From Gammaproteobacteria bacterium (GTDB lineage Bacteria > Pseudomonadota > Gammaproteobacteria > Xanthomonadales > SZUA-36): DNA of 64,000 bases. Made by a program: the position numbers and the translations under genes. The notes beneath the pieces were generated by a model. The model was given only the letters and a program-made list of their open reading frames with translations. It made no database searches and had not been told where the DNA came from. Below are positions 38,677 through 47,850 of the stretch, piece after piece. Numbering within the stretch: position 1 is the first letter of the stretch; each line of letters opens with the position of its first letter. The stretch covers positions 1-64,000 of the forward strand of contig JAUIJU010000016.1 of assembly GCA_030431095.1 (NCBI GenBank). The letters are read 5' to 3'.

Positions 38677-40022
38677 GGACCCCGACCATGCTGCACACCC
38701 AACGCTGGCGCTACGCCAGAAACATTTGCAGCCGGCTGCTGTCCGTCAGCAGCGTGGCCGCCCTGCTGGGCGTGGGCGCCGCCGGACCCGCCGGCGCCTG
38801 GCCGCTGGACGGTTACCCCGACACCGGCATTCGCCGCCTGGAGCACGACCGCCTGGTGGTCGCCGGCGAACTCGAGGGCACGCCGCCGCCGCCCGGCGCG
38901 CGCGCGGCGACCTCCGCCATCGATCTGCGCCTGACCGCTCATGCCCACCTCGACCTGCCCGAACCCGACGCGGCCTTCACCGCGCAGATCCACGAATTGC
39001 TGGGCGAGGACACCGAAGCCTACGCCCTGGCCGTGCTCGACCTGACCGACCCCGACGACATCTCCTACGCCGAGTGGCGCGGCGACTACCGCCAGAACGT
39101 GGGCAGCGTGGGCAAGCTGGTGGCCGGCCTGGGCCTGTTCCAGGGGCTGGCCGACGCCTGGCCGGACGACACCACGAAGCGCTGGGAGGTGCTGAAGACC
39201 ACCGAGGTGGTGGCGGACGATTTTTCGCGCAGCGACCACCACACGGTGCGCTTCTATGACCCGGAGACGCGCAGCGGCGAACGCCGCGCCATTCACGACG
39301 GCGACCGCGCCAGCCTGTTCGAGTTCCTGGACTGGACCCTGTCGGTCAGCTCCAACTCGGCCGCAGCCATGGTCATGCGCGAAGCCATGCTGCTGCGCGA
39401 ACTGGGCACGGCCTATCCGCCCGACAACGGGGCCATCACCGGCATCCTCGACGCACTGGGCAGCTCCGGGCGCACCGCCCTGTTCCAGGAGACCTTCTGG
39501 GCGCCGTTGACGCGCAACGGCTTCGACCTGGAGCAGTTCCGCCAGGGCAGCTTCTTCACCCGGGGCGGCAAGGCCCGTGTAAACGGCGGCGGCAACAGCT
39601 ATGCCACCGTGCACAGCCTGGCGCTGTTCGCCCTGCGCATGGAGCAGGGCCGGCTGGTGGACGAATGGTCCAGCCGCCAGTTCAAGCGCCTGCTGTACCT
39701 GACGGAGCGACGCATCCGCTATGCCAGTTCGCCGAAGCTGAACGACGCCGCGGTGTGGTTCAAGAGCGGATCGCTGTATTCGTGCAAGGAAGAGCCCGGC
39801 TTCAGCTGCGGGCGTTACAAGGGCAATGTGCGCAACTACATGAACTCGCTGGCGATCGTCGAGCAGGAACAGGACGGCCAGCGGATTCACTACGTCGCGG
39901 CGCTGATCTCCAACAAGCTGCGCGAAAACGCGGCCGTTGCCCACCAGTCGCTGGGCGGGCGGGTGCACGAACTGGTGCTGGCGCGACACGCCGGTGGGGA
40001 TGAAGCGCTCACCGCGCCCTGA
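38673..40022 (+). CDS. Exported serine hydrolase, class-A beta-lactamase/PBP fold
   Basis: 449 aa. A long leader (signal region to ~45, ending AGAW) precedes a penicillin-recognising hydrolase core: Ser145 in NVGSVGKLVAGLG (SxxK), an SSN-type motif in SVSSNSAAAMVM, and KSG in AVWFKSGSLYSCK. An acyl-serine DD-peptidase or beta-lactamase-like activity is expected in the periplasm. The ATGA overlap with the dikinase-like gene makes them an operon, so the two may act on the same envelope substrate. It is unlike the short paralogue at 40096-40986. Confidence 0.85.
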   Translation: MRTPTMLHTQRWRYARNICSRLLSVSSVAALLGVGAAGPAGAWPLDGYPDTGIRRLEHDRLVVAGELEGTPPPPGARAATSAIDLRLTAHAHLDLPEPDAAFTAQIHELLGEDTEAYALAVLDLTDPDDISYAEWRGDYRQNVGSVGKLVAGLGLFQGLADAWPDDTTKRWEVLKTTEVVADDFSRSDHHTVRFYDPETRSGERRAIHDGDRASLFEFLDWTLSVSSNSAAAMVMREAMLLRELGTAYPPDNGAITGILDALGSSGRTALFQETFWAPLTRNGFDLEQFRQGSFFTRGGKARVNGGGNSYATVHSLALFALRMEQGRLVDEWSSRQFKRLLYLTERRIRYASSPKLNDAAVWFKSGSLYSCKEEPGFSCGRYKGNVRNYMNSLAIVEQEQDGQRIHYVAALISNKLRENAAVAHQSLGGRVHELVLARHAGGDEALTAP

Positions 40023-40095
40023 CGCCCGTCCACGACGATTGCCAAAGGTCCGGCCGCACCGCCATCCGGCCGGTATCGCCGCAGCACAGTGCAGC

Positions 40096-40986
40096 TCAGC
40101 GCGGCAGCGCCACCATGCGGTCGTATACCGCGGCTGACAGCCGCTCCAGCCACTCGCCGCCGCGGGCATCGTTCGCCAGGCCGACCAGGATGTAGCTGCC
40201 GCCCTCCGCCTCCACCAGTACACTGTCGGCGTGATAGCGCCGCCATGTGCCTGACTTGCGGTACAGGCGTTTCACGCCCTTGCCGTGCAGGCCCTTGACG
40301 AACTTGTGCGGAATGGCCGGTTCGGACAACGCCTCCAGCATCAGGTCGGTCCGTTCGGGGCTGGCGAGCTCACCCTGGATCAGCAGATAGTAGAACCGCG
40401 CCGCCTGCCACGGCGTCGCCCCGTGCGACACGCCGGCCAGCGGATCGCGGCGGTAGGCCGCTTCTTTCGCGTAAGCCTTACCCACCCACAATCCGCCGCC
40501 CAGGGCTTCGTCGTACAGCTTGTAGCGGCCGTTTTCCAGCAGGTCCAGCAGCCAATCACGGCCCACCAGCCCCAGCACGCGCGTGGCGCAGGGATTGCAG
40601 GAACGACGGATCATGGCCACAAGATCGTCGTGCAGGTAGGGGTCGAGCTCGAACCGCCCCTGGTCCAGCGACACGGCGGCGCCGTACAGGATGGCGATCT
40701 TGGGCAGGCTGGCCGCGTAGTACATGCGGTGACCGTTGGCCAGGCCCAAGCCCAGGCTGCCGTCGTCGCCCAGGCGAACCAGGGCAATGCCCAGGCGCCC
40801 GTCGGCCACGGCGCGCTGCAGGCCCAGGTCGGCCACGGTGGCGTCCAGCACGTCCTGCACCGGACCTGCGCCCTCGCGCGCCAGGTCGGCCGGTGGTGGC
40901 GGTACCGCTGCGGTGGACACCGCGAACAGCGCCCATGCCAGCAGGCAAATCAGTGCGCATCGCGGCAGCCAGGTCAGTGCTCCCAT
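40096..40986 (-). CDS. Exported serine hydrolase, class-A beta-lactamase-like
   Basis: 296 aa with a signal peptide (~1-27). The three active-site elements are intact: Ser93 in ASLPKIAIL (SxxK), SCN at 129-131 (RSCNPCATRVLGL) and KSG in LYRKSGTWRRYHADS. Overall length and spacing match Beta-lactamase2 (class A) proteins. It lacks an obvious Glu of the omega loop that class-A beta-lactamases need for deacylation, so a DD-peptidase-like or other hydrolase role is at least as likely as resistance. It is convergent with the preceding serine hydrolase gene. Confidence 0.85.
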   Translation of the reverse strand: MGALTWLPRCALICLLAWALFAVSTAAVPPPPADLAREGAGPVQDVLDATVADLGLQRAVADGRLGIALVRLGDDGSLGLGLANGHRMYYAASLPKIAILYGAAVSLDQGRFELDPYLHDDLVAMIRRSCNPCATRVLGLVGRDWLLDLLENGRYKLYDEALGGGLWVGKAYAKEAAYRRDPLAGVSHGATPWQAARFYYLLIQGELASPERTDLMLEALSEPAIPHKFVKGLHGKGVKRLYRKSGTWRRYHADSVLVEAEGGSYILVGLANDARGGEWLERLSAAVYDRMVALPR

Positions 40987-41094
40987 GCTGATTCCTCACT
41001 CTTCAATGTCGGCAATTATTCCCTCCTGGGCTATGCTCTGAAAACCGGCTCCTGCAATTCCCCTGATTCACAACCGCCCAGGAAACTTTCGCCC

Positions 41095-42024
41095 ATGACG
41101 TTGAAACACGCCCGCACTGCCCTGTTCGTGGCCATTCTGGCCCCCCTTGCCGCCCTGGACGCCGTTCATGCCCAGGACACCCGTGCCGCCGAGCGCGACT
41201 GCCTCGACACCGTGGAAGACGACTATCGTCCACGCGGCCGCCTGCGCGTGGTCAGCTCGGAGTGGGCCCAGGCGGGCACCCAGGTGGTCGTCGAAGCCGA
41301 CGGCGAGCGCTGGACCTGCATCGCCGACGACCGGGGCGACGTCTGGGACATCGATGCCCAGGGAAGTTCCGGGGGACACGGTTATGACCGGGACGACGAC
41401 GATGGCGGCGACTGGGACGACGATGATCACGACCGCTATCCGGGCGGCGACGGTGCGGGTGTGACCCTGTACCGTGACACCGAGTTCCGCGGCACCAGCG
41501 AAACCTTCAGGGACAACGTGTCCTACCTGGGCGATACGCGCATCGGCAACGACGAATTGTCCTCCATCCGCATCCCCTCCGGCTGCCGGGTGTGGCTGTT
41601 CCGCGATGCGAACTACGAGGGCCGTTCGGTGGAACTCGACAGTGACGAGCGTGAACTGGGCCGCACTGCCATGGGCAACGATGAGGCCTCCTCGATGGAG
41701 GTGGAGTGTCGGGGTGGCGGCCATGGCTATGACGATGACGACGACGATGGATACGGCCATGACCGTGGCGTCACACTCTACAGCGACTCGGAATTCCGCG
41801 GCACCAGCATTACCCTGTACGGCGACGAGCGCTACCTGGGCGACACGCGCATCGGCAACGACGAGGTCTCCTCGGTCCGGGTGTCTTCGGGATGCCGCGC
41901 CTGGCTCTACGCCGATTCCGAATTTCGGGGCCATTCACTCGCCCTGGACCGGGACGAACGCTACCTGGGCGATACGCGCATCGGCAATGACAGCGTTTCA
42001 TCCATCCAGGTGAATTGCCGCTGA
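41095..42024 (+). CDS. Secreted calcium-type beta/gamma-crystallin protein
   Basis: 309 aa from the ATG at 41095; the same frame is open further upstream but only as antisense shadow. A signal peptide (ending AVHAQ, ~27) and a small cysteine-containing domain (~30-90) come first. Two crystallin domains of two Greek keys each then follow (122-206, 225-309), separated by Asp/Gly/His-rich linkers. All four calcium signatures of the N/D-N/D-x-x-S/T-S type are intact: NDELSS at 152, NDEASS at 195, NDEVSS at 255 and NDSVSS at 298. Microbial members bind calcium outside the cytoplasm, often for stability or adhesion. Confidence 0.9.
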   Translation: MTLKHARTALFVAILAPLAALDAVHAQDTRAAERDCLDTVEDDYRPRGRLRVVSSEWAQAGTQVVVEADGERWTCIADDRGDVWDIDAQGSSGGHGYDRDDDDGGDWDDDDHDRYPGGDGAGVTLYRDTEFRGTSETFRDNVSYLGDTRIGNDELSSIRIPSGCRVWLFRDANYEGRSVELDSDERELGRTAMGNDEASSMEVECRGGGHGYDDDDDDGYGHDRGVTLYSDSEFRGTSITLYGDERYLGDTRIGNDEVSSVRVSSGCRAWLYADSEFRGHSLALDRDERYLGDTRIGNDSVSSIQVNCR

Positions 42025-42057
42025 GGCGCCGACCGCGCGCGATTTACCCGAAGGCGC

Positions 42058-43053
42058 TCAGTCCCGTAACGGCACCGGCCCTTCGACCCGCCGGAGTTCA
42101 CCGGCGGGACCGCTCACCCGGGCCGGCAGACCGGCTTCGGGCACCTCGCCCGTGAAGCCGGGCGCCGCCATGGCGTGCACCCGCAGCGCGGATCCGTCGC
42201 GCTCCAGTACCGCGAAACTGTGCGGCTGGCGCGCCCCGCCTCCCGCGAAACCCCTGGCGTTGCCGCCCAGGGCGCCCACCGAGAGGTGCAGCATGCCGTC
42301 GCTGTCCACGCCAGCGTAGTACAGGTGGTGGTGTCCGCTGGCGTAGCAGTCCACGCCTGCCCCGTGCAGCAGCTCCAGAAATCCCGGGTCGTCGATAATC
42401 TCCGACTCCCGTCGCTGCGCAAGTGGCCAGAACGGCAAGTGGGAAAACACCACGGTCCAGTCGGCCTCTGCGCCGTGCTCGGCGAGCATTCGCGCCACGA
42501 ATTCTTGCTCAGCGCCGGCCACCTTGCCCGGCAGGGTGCCGTCGAAGGCAATGAGCAGCAGGCCGTCGCGCTCCAGGGCGTAACGCCAGGGCCACTGGCT
42601 GCCCGCCAGCAGGCCGGGGGGTTCGCCCTGTTCCAGCCAGTAGGCCTCGAAGGCATCCCGGTCCGCTTCGAAACCCGGAAACGCCGAGCCGTCGTGATTG
42701 CCCACGGTAATCGCCAGGGGGATGCCGGCGGTTGTCAGGGGGGCGACAAATGCGTCGTGAAACCCTTTCCACATCGCTGTTCGGGTGGCGTCGTCCAGTC
42801 CGCGGGGCGCCTGTCCCGCGACCATGTCGCCCGCACCCACCACCAGGTCCGGCGTCAGCGCGATGATGGCTTCGGCCGCGCCGGTCACCCGCTGGCTGTA
42901 GTCGGTGCTGCCGTAACGCCCGTTCAGATCCGACACCAGCGCCAGGCGCTCCATCGGCACCGGTTCCGCGGTCGGCCCGGTGGCCTGGAGCGCGGGCGCG
43001 GGCGCCGCCAGGCAGAGCACACAGGTCGCCGCCAGCAGGCCACGATTGATCAT
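42058..43053 (-). CDS. Exported calcineurin-like metallophosphoesterase
   Basis: 331 aa from the ATG at 43053, which overlaps the TGA of the upstream gene (ATGA). A leader of ~20 residues is followed by the metallophosphoesterase signature: LVSDLNGRYG, VVGAGDMVAGQ (GD), ITVGNHDGS (GNHD), VVFSHLPF and ASGHHHLYYAG (GHxH). The usual first DxH is replaced by D-L-N, so one metal ligand may differ. Probably a two-metal phosphomono- or diesterase acting in the periplasm. Cotranscription with a kinase-like protein is notable. Confidence 0.88.
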   Translation of the reverse strand: MINRGLLAATCVLCLAAPAPALQATGPTAEPVPMERLALVSDLNGRYGSTDYSQRVTGAAEAIIALTPDLVVGAGDMVAGQAPRGLDDATRTAMWKGFHDAFVAPLTTAGIPLAITVGNHDGSAFPGFEADRDAFEAYWLEQGEPPGLLAGSQWPWRYALERDGLLLIAFDGTLPGKVAGAEQEFVARMLAEHGAEADWTVVFSHLPFWPLAQRRESEIIDDPGFLELLHGAGVDCYASGHHHLYYAGVDSDGMLHLSVGALGGNARGFAGGGARQPHSFAVLERDGSALRVHAMAAPGFTGEVPEAGLPARVSGPAGELRRVEGPVPLRD

Positions 43054-44534
43054 TGGGTTGCCACCTGGCAATCGGCCACCATGGTGGGCGCCGTGCCGCC
43101 AAGCAGCGCCACCAGGTCGAAGTCCAGTTTGAGCGAGCCGGCCTCGCATTGGGCCTTGAGCCCTTCGAACGCCGCGGTGGCGCGTTCGGTGATTCTGCCG
43201 GCTTCGTTCTCGCTGAGTCCGGCGGACTCGCGCATCCAGCGCCAGGCCGGGCCCCTGGCTTGCAGGTCCGCGACCAGCTCGCCCAGGCGGCGGTACAGTG
43301 CAGGGTCGAAGTGGGCCAGCTCCTCCAGCATGCCGGTGCGCTGGGCGAAATTGGCGTAACCGGCACGCACGCCGGCGTCGTTGTCATTGATCGCACTCTG
43401 GCGCAGGCGCCAGGCGGTCTGGCCCTGGAGTTCGCCGGGCGCCTCCTGGCCATGGGCGGCGCGATCGCGCAGCACGCCGTCCTCCACCCAGTACCAGCGC
43501 CAGCGGTAGTCGATGTTGCCGATGCGGTCCTGCTGGCCCAGCACGCTGTCCAGCAACACGATCTCCATCACCGCCTGCATCCAGGAATAGACCTGCTCCA
43601 CCGGGGTGTCCGCGGGCAGGTCCTTGGCCATTTTCGGATTGCGGCGCGCGGCGCGGATGCCGGCGGCGGCCGCTTGCGGGATCGCCGCCGGGTCGCGCAA
43701 CGCCAGGAAGGGCGCGGTTTGCTGAAAGTCCTCGTTCTGGCCCGAACCCCAGCCGGATTCGCGGGTGCCGTTCACCTCGGCGCCGTAGCGGTCGCCCTTG
43801 TTGTCGATCAGTACACCGAATACCTGCCGGCCGTCGTCGGTCAGCGCCTGGCGGGCGGCGGTGCCGCCCAGCTCGCCGGATTCCAGGGCCTGCATGTACG
43901 CCCAGCCGGCGCTGAGCATACGTGCGTGGCGACCCTTGACGAGGCGCAGCGCCGGTTCCACCACGCGCTCGTGGTGGGACTGCAGCGACAGACTGCGGTA
44001 CACCGCCGGCGGCACGTAGGCATGGGTGCGGAAATAACGCGACAGGTGATAATAGACCCAGGACGCCGGAGCAAAGGTGGCGCTGGTCGCCTTGCCGTTT
44101 ACGGAGACTTTAAGCACCGCGGGCTTGTCCGACGCGTAGTCTTTCGCGTGGTGGCCGTCGTCGCAGTGCTCGCGCTCGAATTCGGCCGGTGAGACACCGG
44201 CCTTCATCGTGAAAATAACCGTGCCCGGACTGGTGCTCCACAACTTGGGACACAGCCCCGCCTGTTCGAGGTCGATGGCGCAGTAGTTCGCCTCGGTTTC
44301 CCGGTCTTTGTGGGAATAGGCCGCGCCGGGGAAATCGGCGATCTGGACACAGCGCTCCACGATTCCGCCTGGCCCGGGGTACTCGGTGACCTCACCATCG
44401 ACGGTGATCGAAAAGCCCGTGACGGGGCCCAGCGCCAGGCAGGCGGCCAGGCGCCGGACCCAGCGCGCGGGCGCGGCTGCGACCAACGGTCGCGGTTCGC
44501 GCCCGGACACGGATCGTACAAAGCGGGTTTTCAT
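43050..44534 (-). CDS. Exported FAM20/HipA-like kinase-fold protein (putative)
   Basis: 494 aa from the ATG at 44534, which gives an N-terminal leader ending near GFSI. Three segments match the order seen in FAM20C-type kinases. YYHLSRYFRTHAYVPPAVYRSL resembles HLDR-type helix plus VPP; LLDSVLGQQDRIGNIDYR resembles the GNxDRH catalytic loop; INDNDAGVRAGY resembles the metal-binding DNGRGFG segment. A lysine in PAVLKVSVNG may be the N-lobe lysine. No known bacterial family name comes to mind, so this is inference from motif order. It sits in an operon with a phosphoesterase. Confidence 0.7.
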   Translation of the reverse strand: MKTRFVRSVSGREPRPLVAAAPARWVRRLAACLALGPVTGFSITVDGEVTEYPGPGGIVERCVQIADFPGAAYSHKDRETEANYCAIDLEQAGLCPKLWSTSPGTVIFTMKAGVSPAEFEREHCDDGHHAKDYASDKPAVLKVSVNGKATSATFAPASWVYYHLSRYFRTHAYVPPAVYRSLSLQSHHERVVEPALRLVKGRHARMLSAGWAYMQALESGELGGTAARQALTDDGRQVFGVLIDNKGDRYGAEVNGTRESGWGSGQNEDFQQTAPFLALRDPAAIPQAAAAGIRAARRNPKMAKDLPADTPVEQVYSWMQAVMEIVLLDSVLGQQDRIGNIDYRWRWYWVEDGVLRDRAAHGQEAPGELQGQTAWRLRQSAINDNDAGVRAGYANFAQRTGMLEELAHFDPALYRRLGELVADLQARGPAWRWMRESAGLSENEAGRITERATAAFEGLKAQCEAGSLKLDFDLVALLGGTAPTMVADCQVATQ

Positions 44535-44644
44535 GGCGTCACCATCGATTCCGAAGGCCCTGAGTATAGAAAATTTGCAGTTCATGGACCCGCCAGGAGC
44601 CATTTGGTTCTTTTCCCGGCTGACCATCTGGCCTATGGTTCTGA

Positions 44645-46009
44645 ATGATGCGCCCTGACATTCACAGCGACCACGACAAGCGTTCGGCCCGGTGTCGAGT
44701 CACGCCCGTCGCCCGGCGCGCGCTGGCCGGGCTGGCGCTGACGCTGTTGCTGGCGTCCTGCGCCACCTTCGTACCGGAGCCGGTAGACCCGTCCGACAGC
44801 GCCGCGGGGATCTACCGGGACACGATCGATGGCGTGACCGTCGCCACCACCCTGCTTGCGGACGAAGACGCTCGGCGCCTGTATGGCGTCCCACTGGCAG
44901 ACGTCGGGCTCCAGGCCATCTGGGTGCAAGTGGACAACCGTTCGGACCGCGCGCTGTGGTTGCTGGTCTCGGCCCTGGACGAACGCTACTTCGCCCCCGA
45001 CGAGGCCGCGGTGCTGTTTCACGCCGGGTTCTCAAGCGAGGACGAGGAACGGATCACGCACCGTTTCCGGGAACTGGCCGTGCCGCTGAAGACCACGGCG
45101 GGCGGCATCAGCGAAGGCTACGTGCTGGCGCCGCGCCACGAGGGCGGTCGCTACGTGTCCGTTCAGCTGGCCGGCGGCGACGGCGTCCGCGACTTCGGCT
45201 TTGCCGTCACCCTGCCGGATGGCGATTTCGACTTCGAGCGGCTGCATCCGGACCTGATCTATGCCGGGGCCACCCACCCGGACCTGGACCTCGACCAGGC
45301 CCGGGCGGTTTTGCGTGACCTGCCCTGCTGCACCCACAGAAAGGACGGCAGCGGCGCCGGCGACCCGCTGAACCTGGTGCTGGTCGGCGACATTGATACC
45401 GTGCTGGCTTCCCTGTCGCGCAGCAGCTGGTCTTTCACACACCGCATCGGGCCCGAATCGATCAAGCGCCTGATCGGGGCCACGCTGTCAGGCGCCGCTT
45501 ACAGCGTCGCGCCGGTCAGCAATCTTTACCTGTTCGGGCGGCCCCAGGACATCGCCCTGCAGCACGCGCGCAACACCATCGTCCAGCGCAATCACCTGCG
45601 CCTGTGGCTGGCCCCTTTCCGCATCGAAGGGCGGGCGGTGTGGGTCGGCCAGGTGAGCCGCGACATCGACATCAAGCTGACCAGCAAGAGCACCTCGCTG
45701 ACCACCCACGTGATCGACCCCAACATCGACGAGGCCCGCGAGCACTTGCTGCAAACCCTGATGGTCAAGGGCGCCATCGACCGCTTCGGCTTCATCCGGG
45801 GCCAGGCGCCCACCACCGAGGAGGCGCCGTACACCAACCTCACGGACGACCCCTATTTCACCGATGGCCTGCGCCTGCTGGCGCGCCTGACCGGCGCCAC
45901 CACCACTCCGCTTCACCACATCGAGTTCCTGGAGTGGAACAACAGCGCCGACCCGGTCCGGGAATTCCAGGAACCCACAGAGCGTTCAGAGTCGGGGGGG
46001 TCAGAGTAA
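44645..46009 (+). CDS. LssY-C-domain lipoprotein
   Basis: 454 aa. The N-terminus has a signal sequence with a lipobox LLASC at ~38, so it is a lipoprotein. The C-terminal half (WLAPFRIEGRAVWVGQVSRDIDIKLTSKS ... HVIDPNIDEAREHLLQTLMVKG) is the LssY C-terminal domain, found in PAP2-associated and envelope proteins of unknown function. The final residues ERSESGGSE and the TAA stop are encoded by the first unit of repeat element C. Divergent from the kinase-like gene, with about 110 bases between. Confidence 0.85.
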   Translation: MMRPDIHSDHDKRSARCRVTPVARRALAGLALTLLLASCATFVPEPVDPSDSAAGIYRDTIDGVTVATTLLADEDARRLYGVPLADVGLQAIWVQVDNRSDRALWLLVSALDERYFAPDEAAVLFHAGFSSEDEERITHRFRELAVPLKTTAGGISEGYVLAPRHEGGRYVSVQLAGGDGVRDFGFAVTLPDGDFDFERLHPDLIYAGATHPDLDLDQARAVLRDLPCCTHRKDGSGAGDPLNLVLVGDIDTVLASLSRSSWSFTHRIGPESIKRLIGATLSGAAYSVAPVSNLYLFGRPQDIALQHARNTIVQRNHLRLWLAPFRIEGRAVWVGQVSRDIDIKLTSKSTSLTTHVIDPNIDEAREHLLQTLMVKGAIDRFGFIRGQAPTTEEAPYTNLTDDPYFTDGLRLLARLTGATTTPLHHIEFLEWNNSADPVREFQEPTERSESGGSE

Positions 46010-46100
46010 AGGGTCAGAGTAAAAACGCCTGTTGATCCCAACCAGGATGTTGTACGCGGTACAGGGCGTTTTTACTCTGACCCTTTACTCTGACCCCCCC
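45994..46100. repeat. Palindromic repeat element C (13-mer arms)
   Basis: Two GGGTCAGAGTAA units (45994-46022) face two inverted units (46072-46100). The arms continue inward as AAAAACGCC-TGT against ACAGGGCGTTTTT, so the 107-base element can fold into a long hairpin. It supplies the stop codon of the LssY-C gene and ends 19 bases before the next start. Confidence 0.9.
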
Positions 46101-46118
46101 AACTCCTATCGTCTCGCG

Positions 46119-47843
46119 ATGCGCTTGAACCTGTTCTGTTGGCTGTCGGTCCTGGCGGCTGTTTGCTTCGCTCCTGGCCTGGCCGCGGAGGACCGCGGCG
46201 GCCTGAAGGCCATCGACCTTGCCGGTGGTCAGGTGCCGGCGGCGCCACTGAACACCGCGGTGTTCACACCCGTCGCCGCGACCAAGCCAGGCAACAAGTT
46301 TCCCGGACGCCTGGTGCTGGCCCCGCATGCCGATGGCGGTCGCATCGACGTGCTGCGTGACGGCCGCGATCGCACCGACCTGCCCGCGAACCGCGTTGAT
46401 CAATTGCCGCCCATGGCCTTCGACCTGGTGCAGAGTGGCGATGATCTGGTCCCCCTGCAGCGGGGGCTGGTGTCGGGCACCCATCCATACTGGGAATGGT
46501 TCGTCGGCCCGGGCAAGGCCTGGGATGAACCCGGCGACGCCGGCTGGACCCGTGCCGTGCTGCCATTCGCCCTGCAGGAGCGCAACCAGAACTGCACCCA
46601 CAACGGCCTGTTGAGCTTCCTGTACCGATCCGATGGGCGCGTGTCCCAGGTGTACTACCAGGTGGGCAGCGAGACCTGCACCTACCTGAGGGTGGACCTG
46701 TGGGGCATGGCGCCAGCCAGCACGTCCTTCGCCACAGAACCCGTGGCGGGCGCGACGGTAGCCGCCTTTCGGCGCGAACGGGGCCGGCGGCTTCCAGTCC
46801 GCCCCATGGCGCAACTGGCCTCGGATTTTCCGGGCGCCGACCCAGCCGCTTTCACGCCCCCCTCCGTCGACGACGTGACGGTCTACGGCCTGGTGGCGGA
46901 CGGCGTTCACTACCGGGCCGGCTGCGAGACCCGCCACGGTCCCTATCCCCTGTGCGACGAGCTGCACCTGCCGTCCTATTCCACCGCCAAGTCAGTGTAT
47001 GCCGGCCTGGGCGTGATGCGCATGGCGCGCCTGTGGCCGGAATTTCCTGGCCAGGCAATCGCGTCGCAGGTGACGGCCTGCGGCCTGGGCGACGGGCGGT
47101 GGAGCGACGTGAGCGTGGACGACGCGCTGGACATGACGACGGGCAATTTCGTTTCGTCCACCTACATGGCGGACGAAGACGACCTGGTCTGGAATTTCCT
47201 GCGCGCCGAATCGCACGCCGACAAGGCGTCGGTGGCTTGCGGGGAATACCCGCGCGCCGCCACGCCGGGCAACACCTGGGTCTACCACACCTCTGACACC
47301 TACCTGGTCGCCACGGCCATGAACGCCTTTCTGCAGGCTCGGCGCGGCGTCGGCCAGGATGCCTACCGCGACCTGCTGGTGGACGATCTGTGGCGCCCAC
47401 TGGGCCTGAGCCCGGTGACCCACACCACCCTGCGCACCTTTGACGCAGTCGCCCAGGGATTCGGTGGGCTGGGCCTGACCTTCCTGCCCGACGACGTGGC
47501 CCGCATCGGCCAGTTCCTCGGCGTGGCGGGCGGGCGCATCGACGGCCAGGCCATGTTCGACGCCGAAATGCTCGACCAGGCTTTGTTCCGCGGCGCCGGC
47601 GCCACACCGGAGCACAAGGCCACGGCGCTGTTCGCCTACAGCAACGGGTTCTGGGGGGCGCCCGGCCACGTCTGGGCCGGCTGCGAAAACGATACCTGGA
47701 TTCCCCACATGTCGGGCTTCGGCGGCATCACCATCGCGCTGCTGCCCAACGGCATGACGTACTACGTGTTCGCCGACTCCGGCCAGTTCCAGTGGTCCGA
47801 GGCGGCCGCCGAGGCCAATCGCCAGCGCGATTTCTGTTCATGA
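46119..47843 (+). CDS. Exported serine hydrolase with N-terminal unassigned domain, copy 1
   Basis: 574 aa from the ATG at 46119, which begins a clear signal peptide (MRLNLFCWLSVLAAVCFA). Residues ~45-225 form a domain shared with the lipoprotein at 50284-51990 (HPYWEWFVGPG, LQERNQNCTHNGLL). The C-terminal part is a class-C beta-lactamase/PBP4-type fold with Ser288-Thr-Ala-Lys291 (PSYSTAKSVYAG), a tyrosine motif YHTSDTY and HMSGFGG as the KTG-like strand. Cysteine pairs in the mature part suggest disulfides. The two paralogues differ in sorting: this one looks soluble or secreted, the other is a lipoprotein. Confidence 0.87.
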   Translation: MRLNLFCWLSVLAAVCFAPGLAAEDRGGLKAIDLAGGQVPAAPLNTAVFTPVAATKPGNKFPGRLVLAPHADGGRIDVLRDGRDRTDLPANRVDQLPPMAFDLVQSGDDLVPLQRGLVSGTHPYWEWFVGPGKAWDEPGDAGWTRAVLPFALQERNQNCTHNGLLSFLYRSDGRVSQVYYQVGSETCTYLRVDLWGMAPASTSFATEPVAGATVAAFRRERGRRLPVRPMAQLASDFPGADPAAFTPPSVDDVTVYGLVADGVHYRAGCETRHGPYPLCDELHLPSYSTAKSVYAGLGVMRMARLWPEFPGQAIASQVTACGLGDGRWSDVSVDDALDMTTGNFVSSTYMADEDDLVWNFLRAESHADKASVACGEYPRAATPGNTWVYHTSDTYLVATAMNAFLQARRGVGQDAYRDLLVDDLWRPLGLSPVTHTTLRTFDAVAQGFGGLGLTFLPDDVARIGQFLGVAGGRIDGQAMFDAEMLDQALFRGAGATPEHKATALFAYSNGFWGAPGHVWAGCENDTWIPHMSGFGGITIALLPNGMTYYVFADSGQFQWSEAAAEANRQRDFCS

Positions 47844-47850
47844 GCCGCGC

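Noticed and set aside
40096-40986. Calling this gene an antibiotic-resistance beta-lactamase
   Set aside because: SxxK, SxN and KSG are shared with DD-peptidases, and the deacylating Glu of class-A enzymes is not evident.
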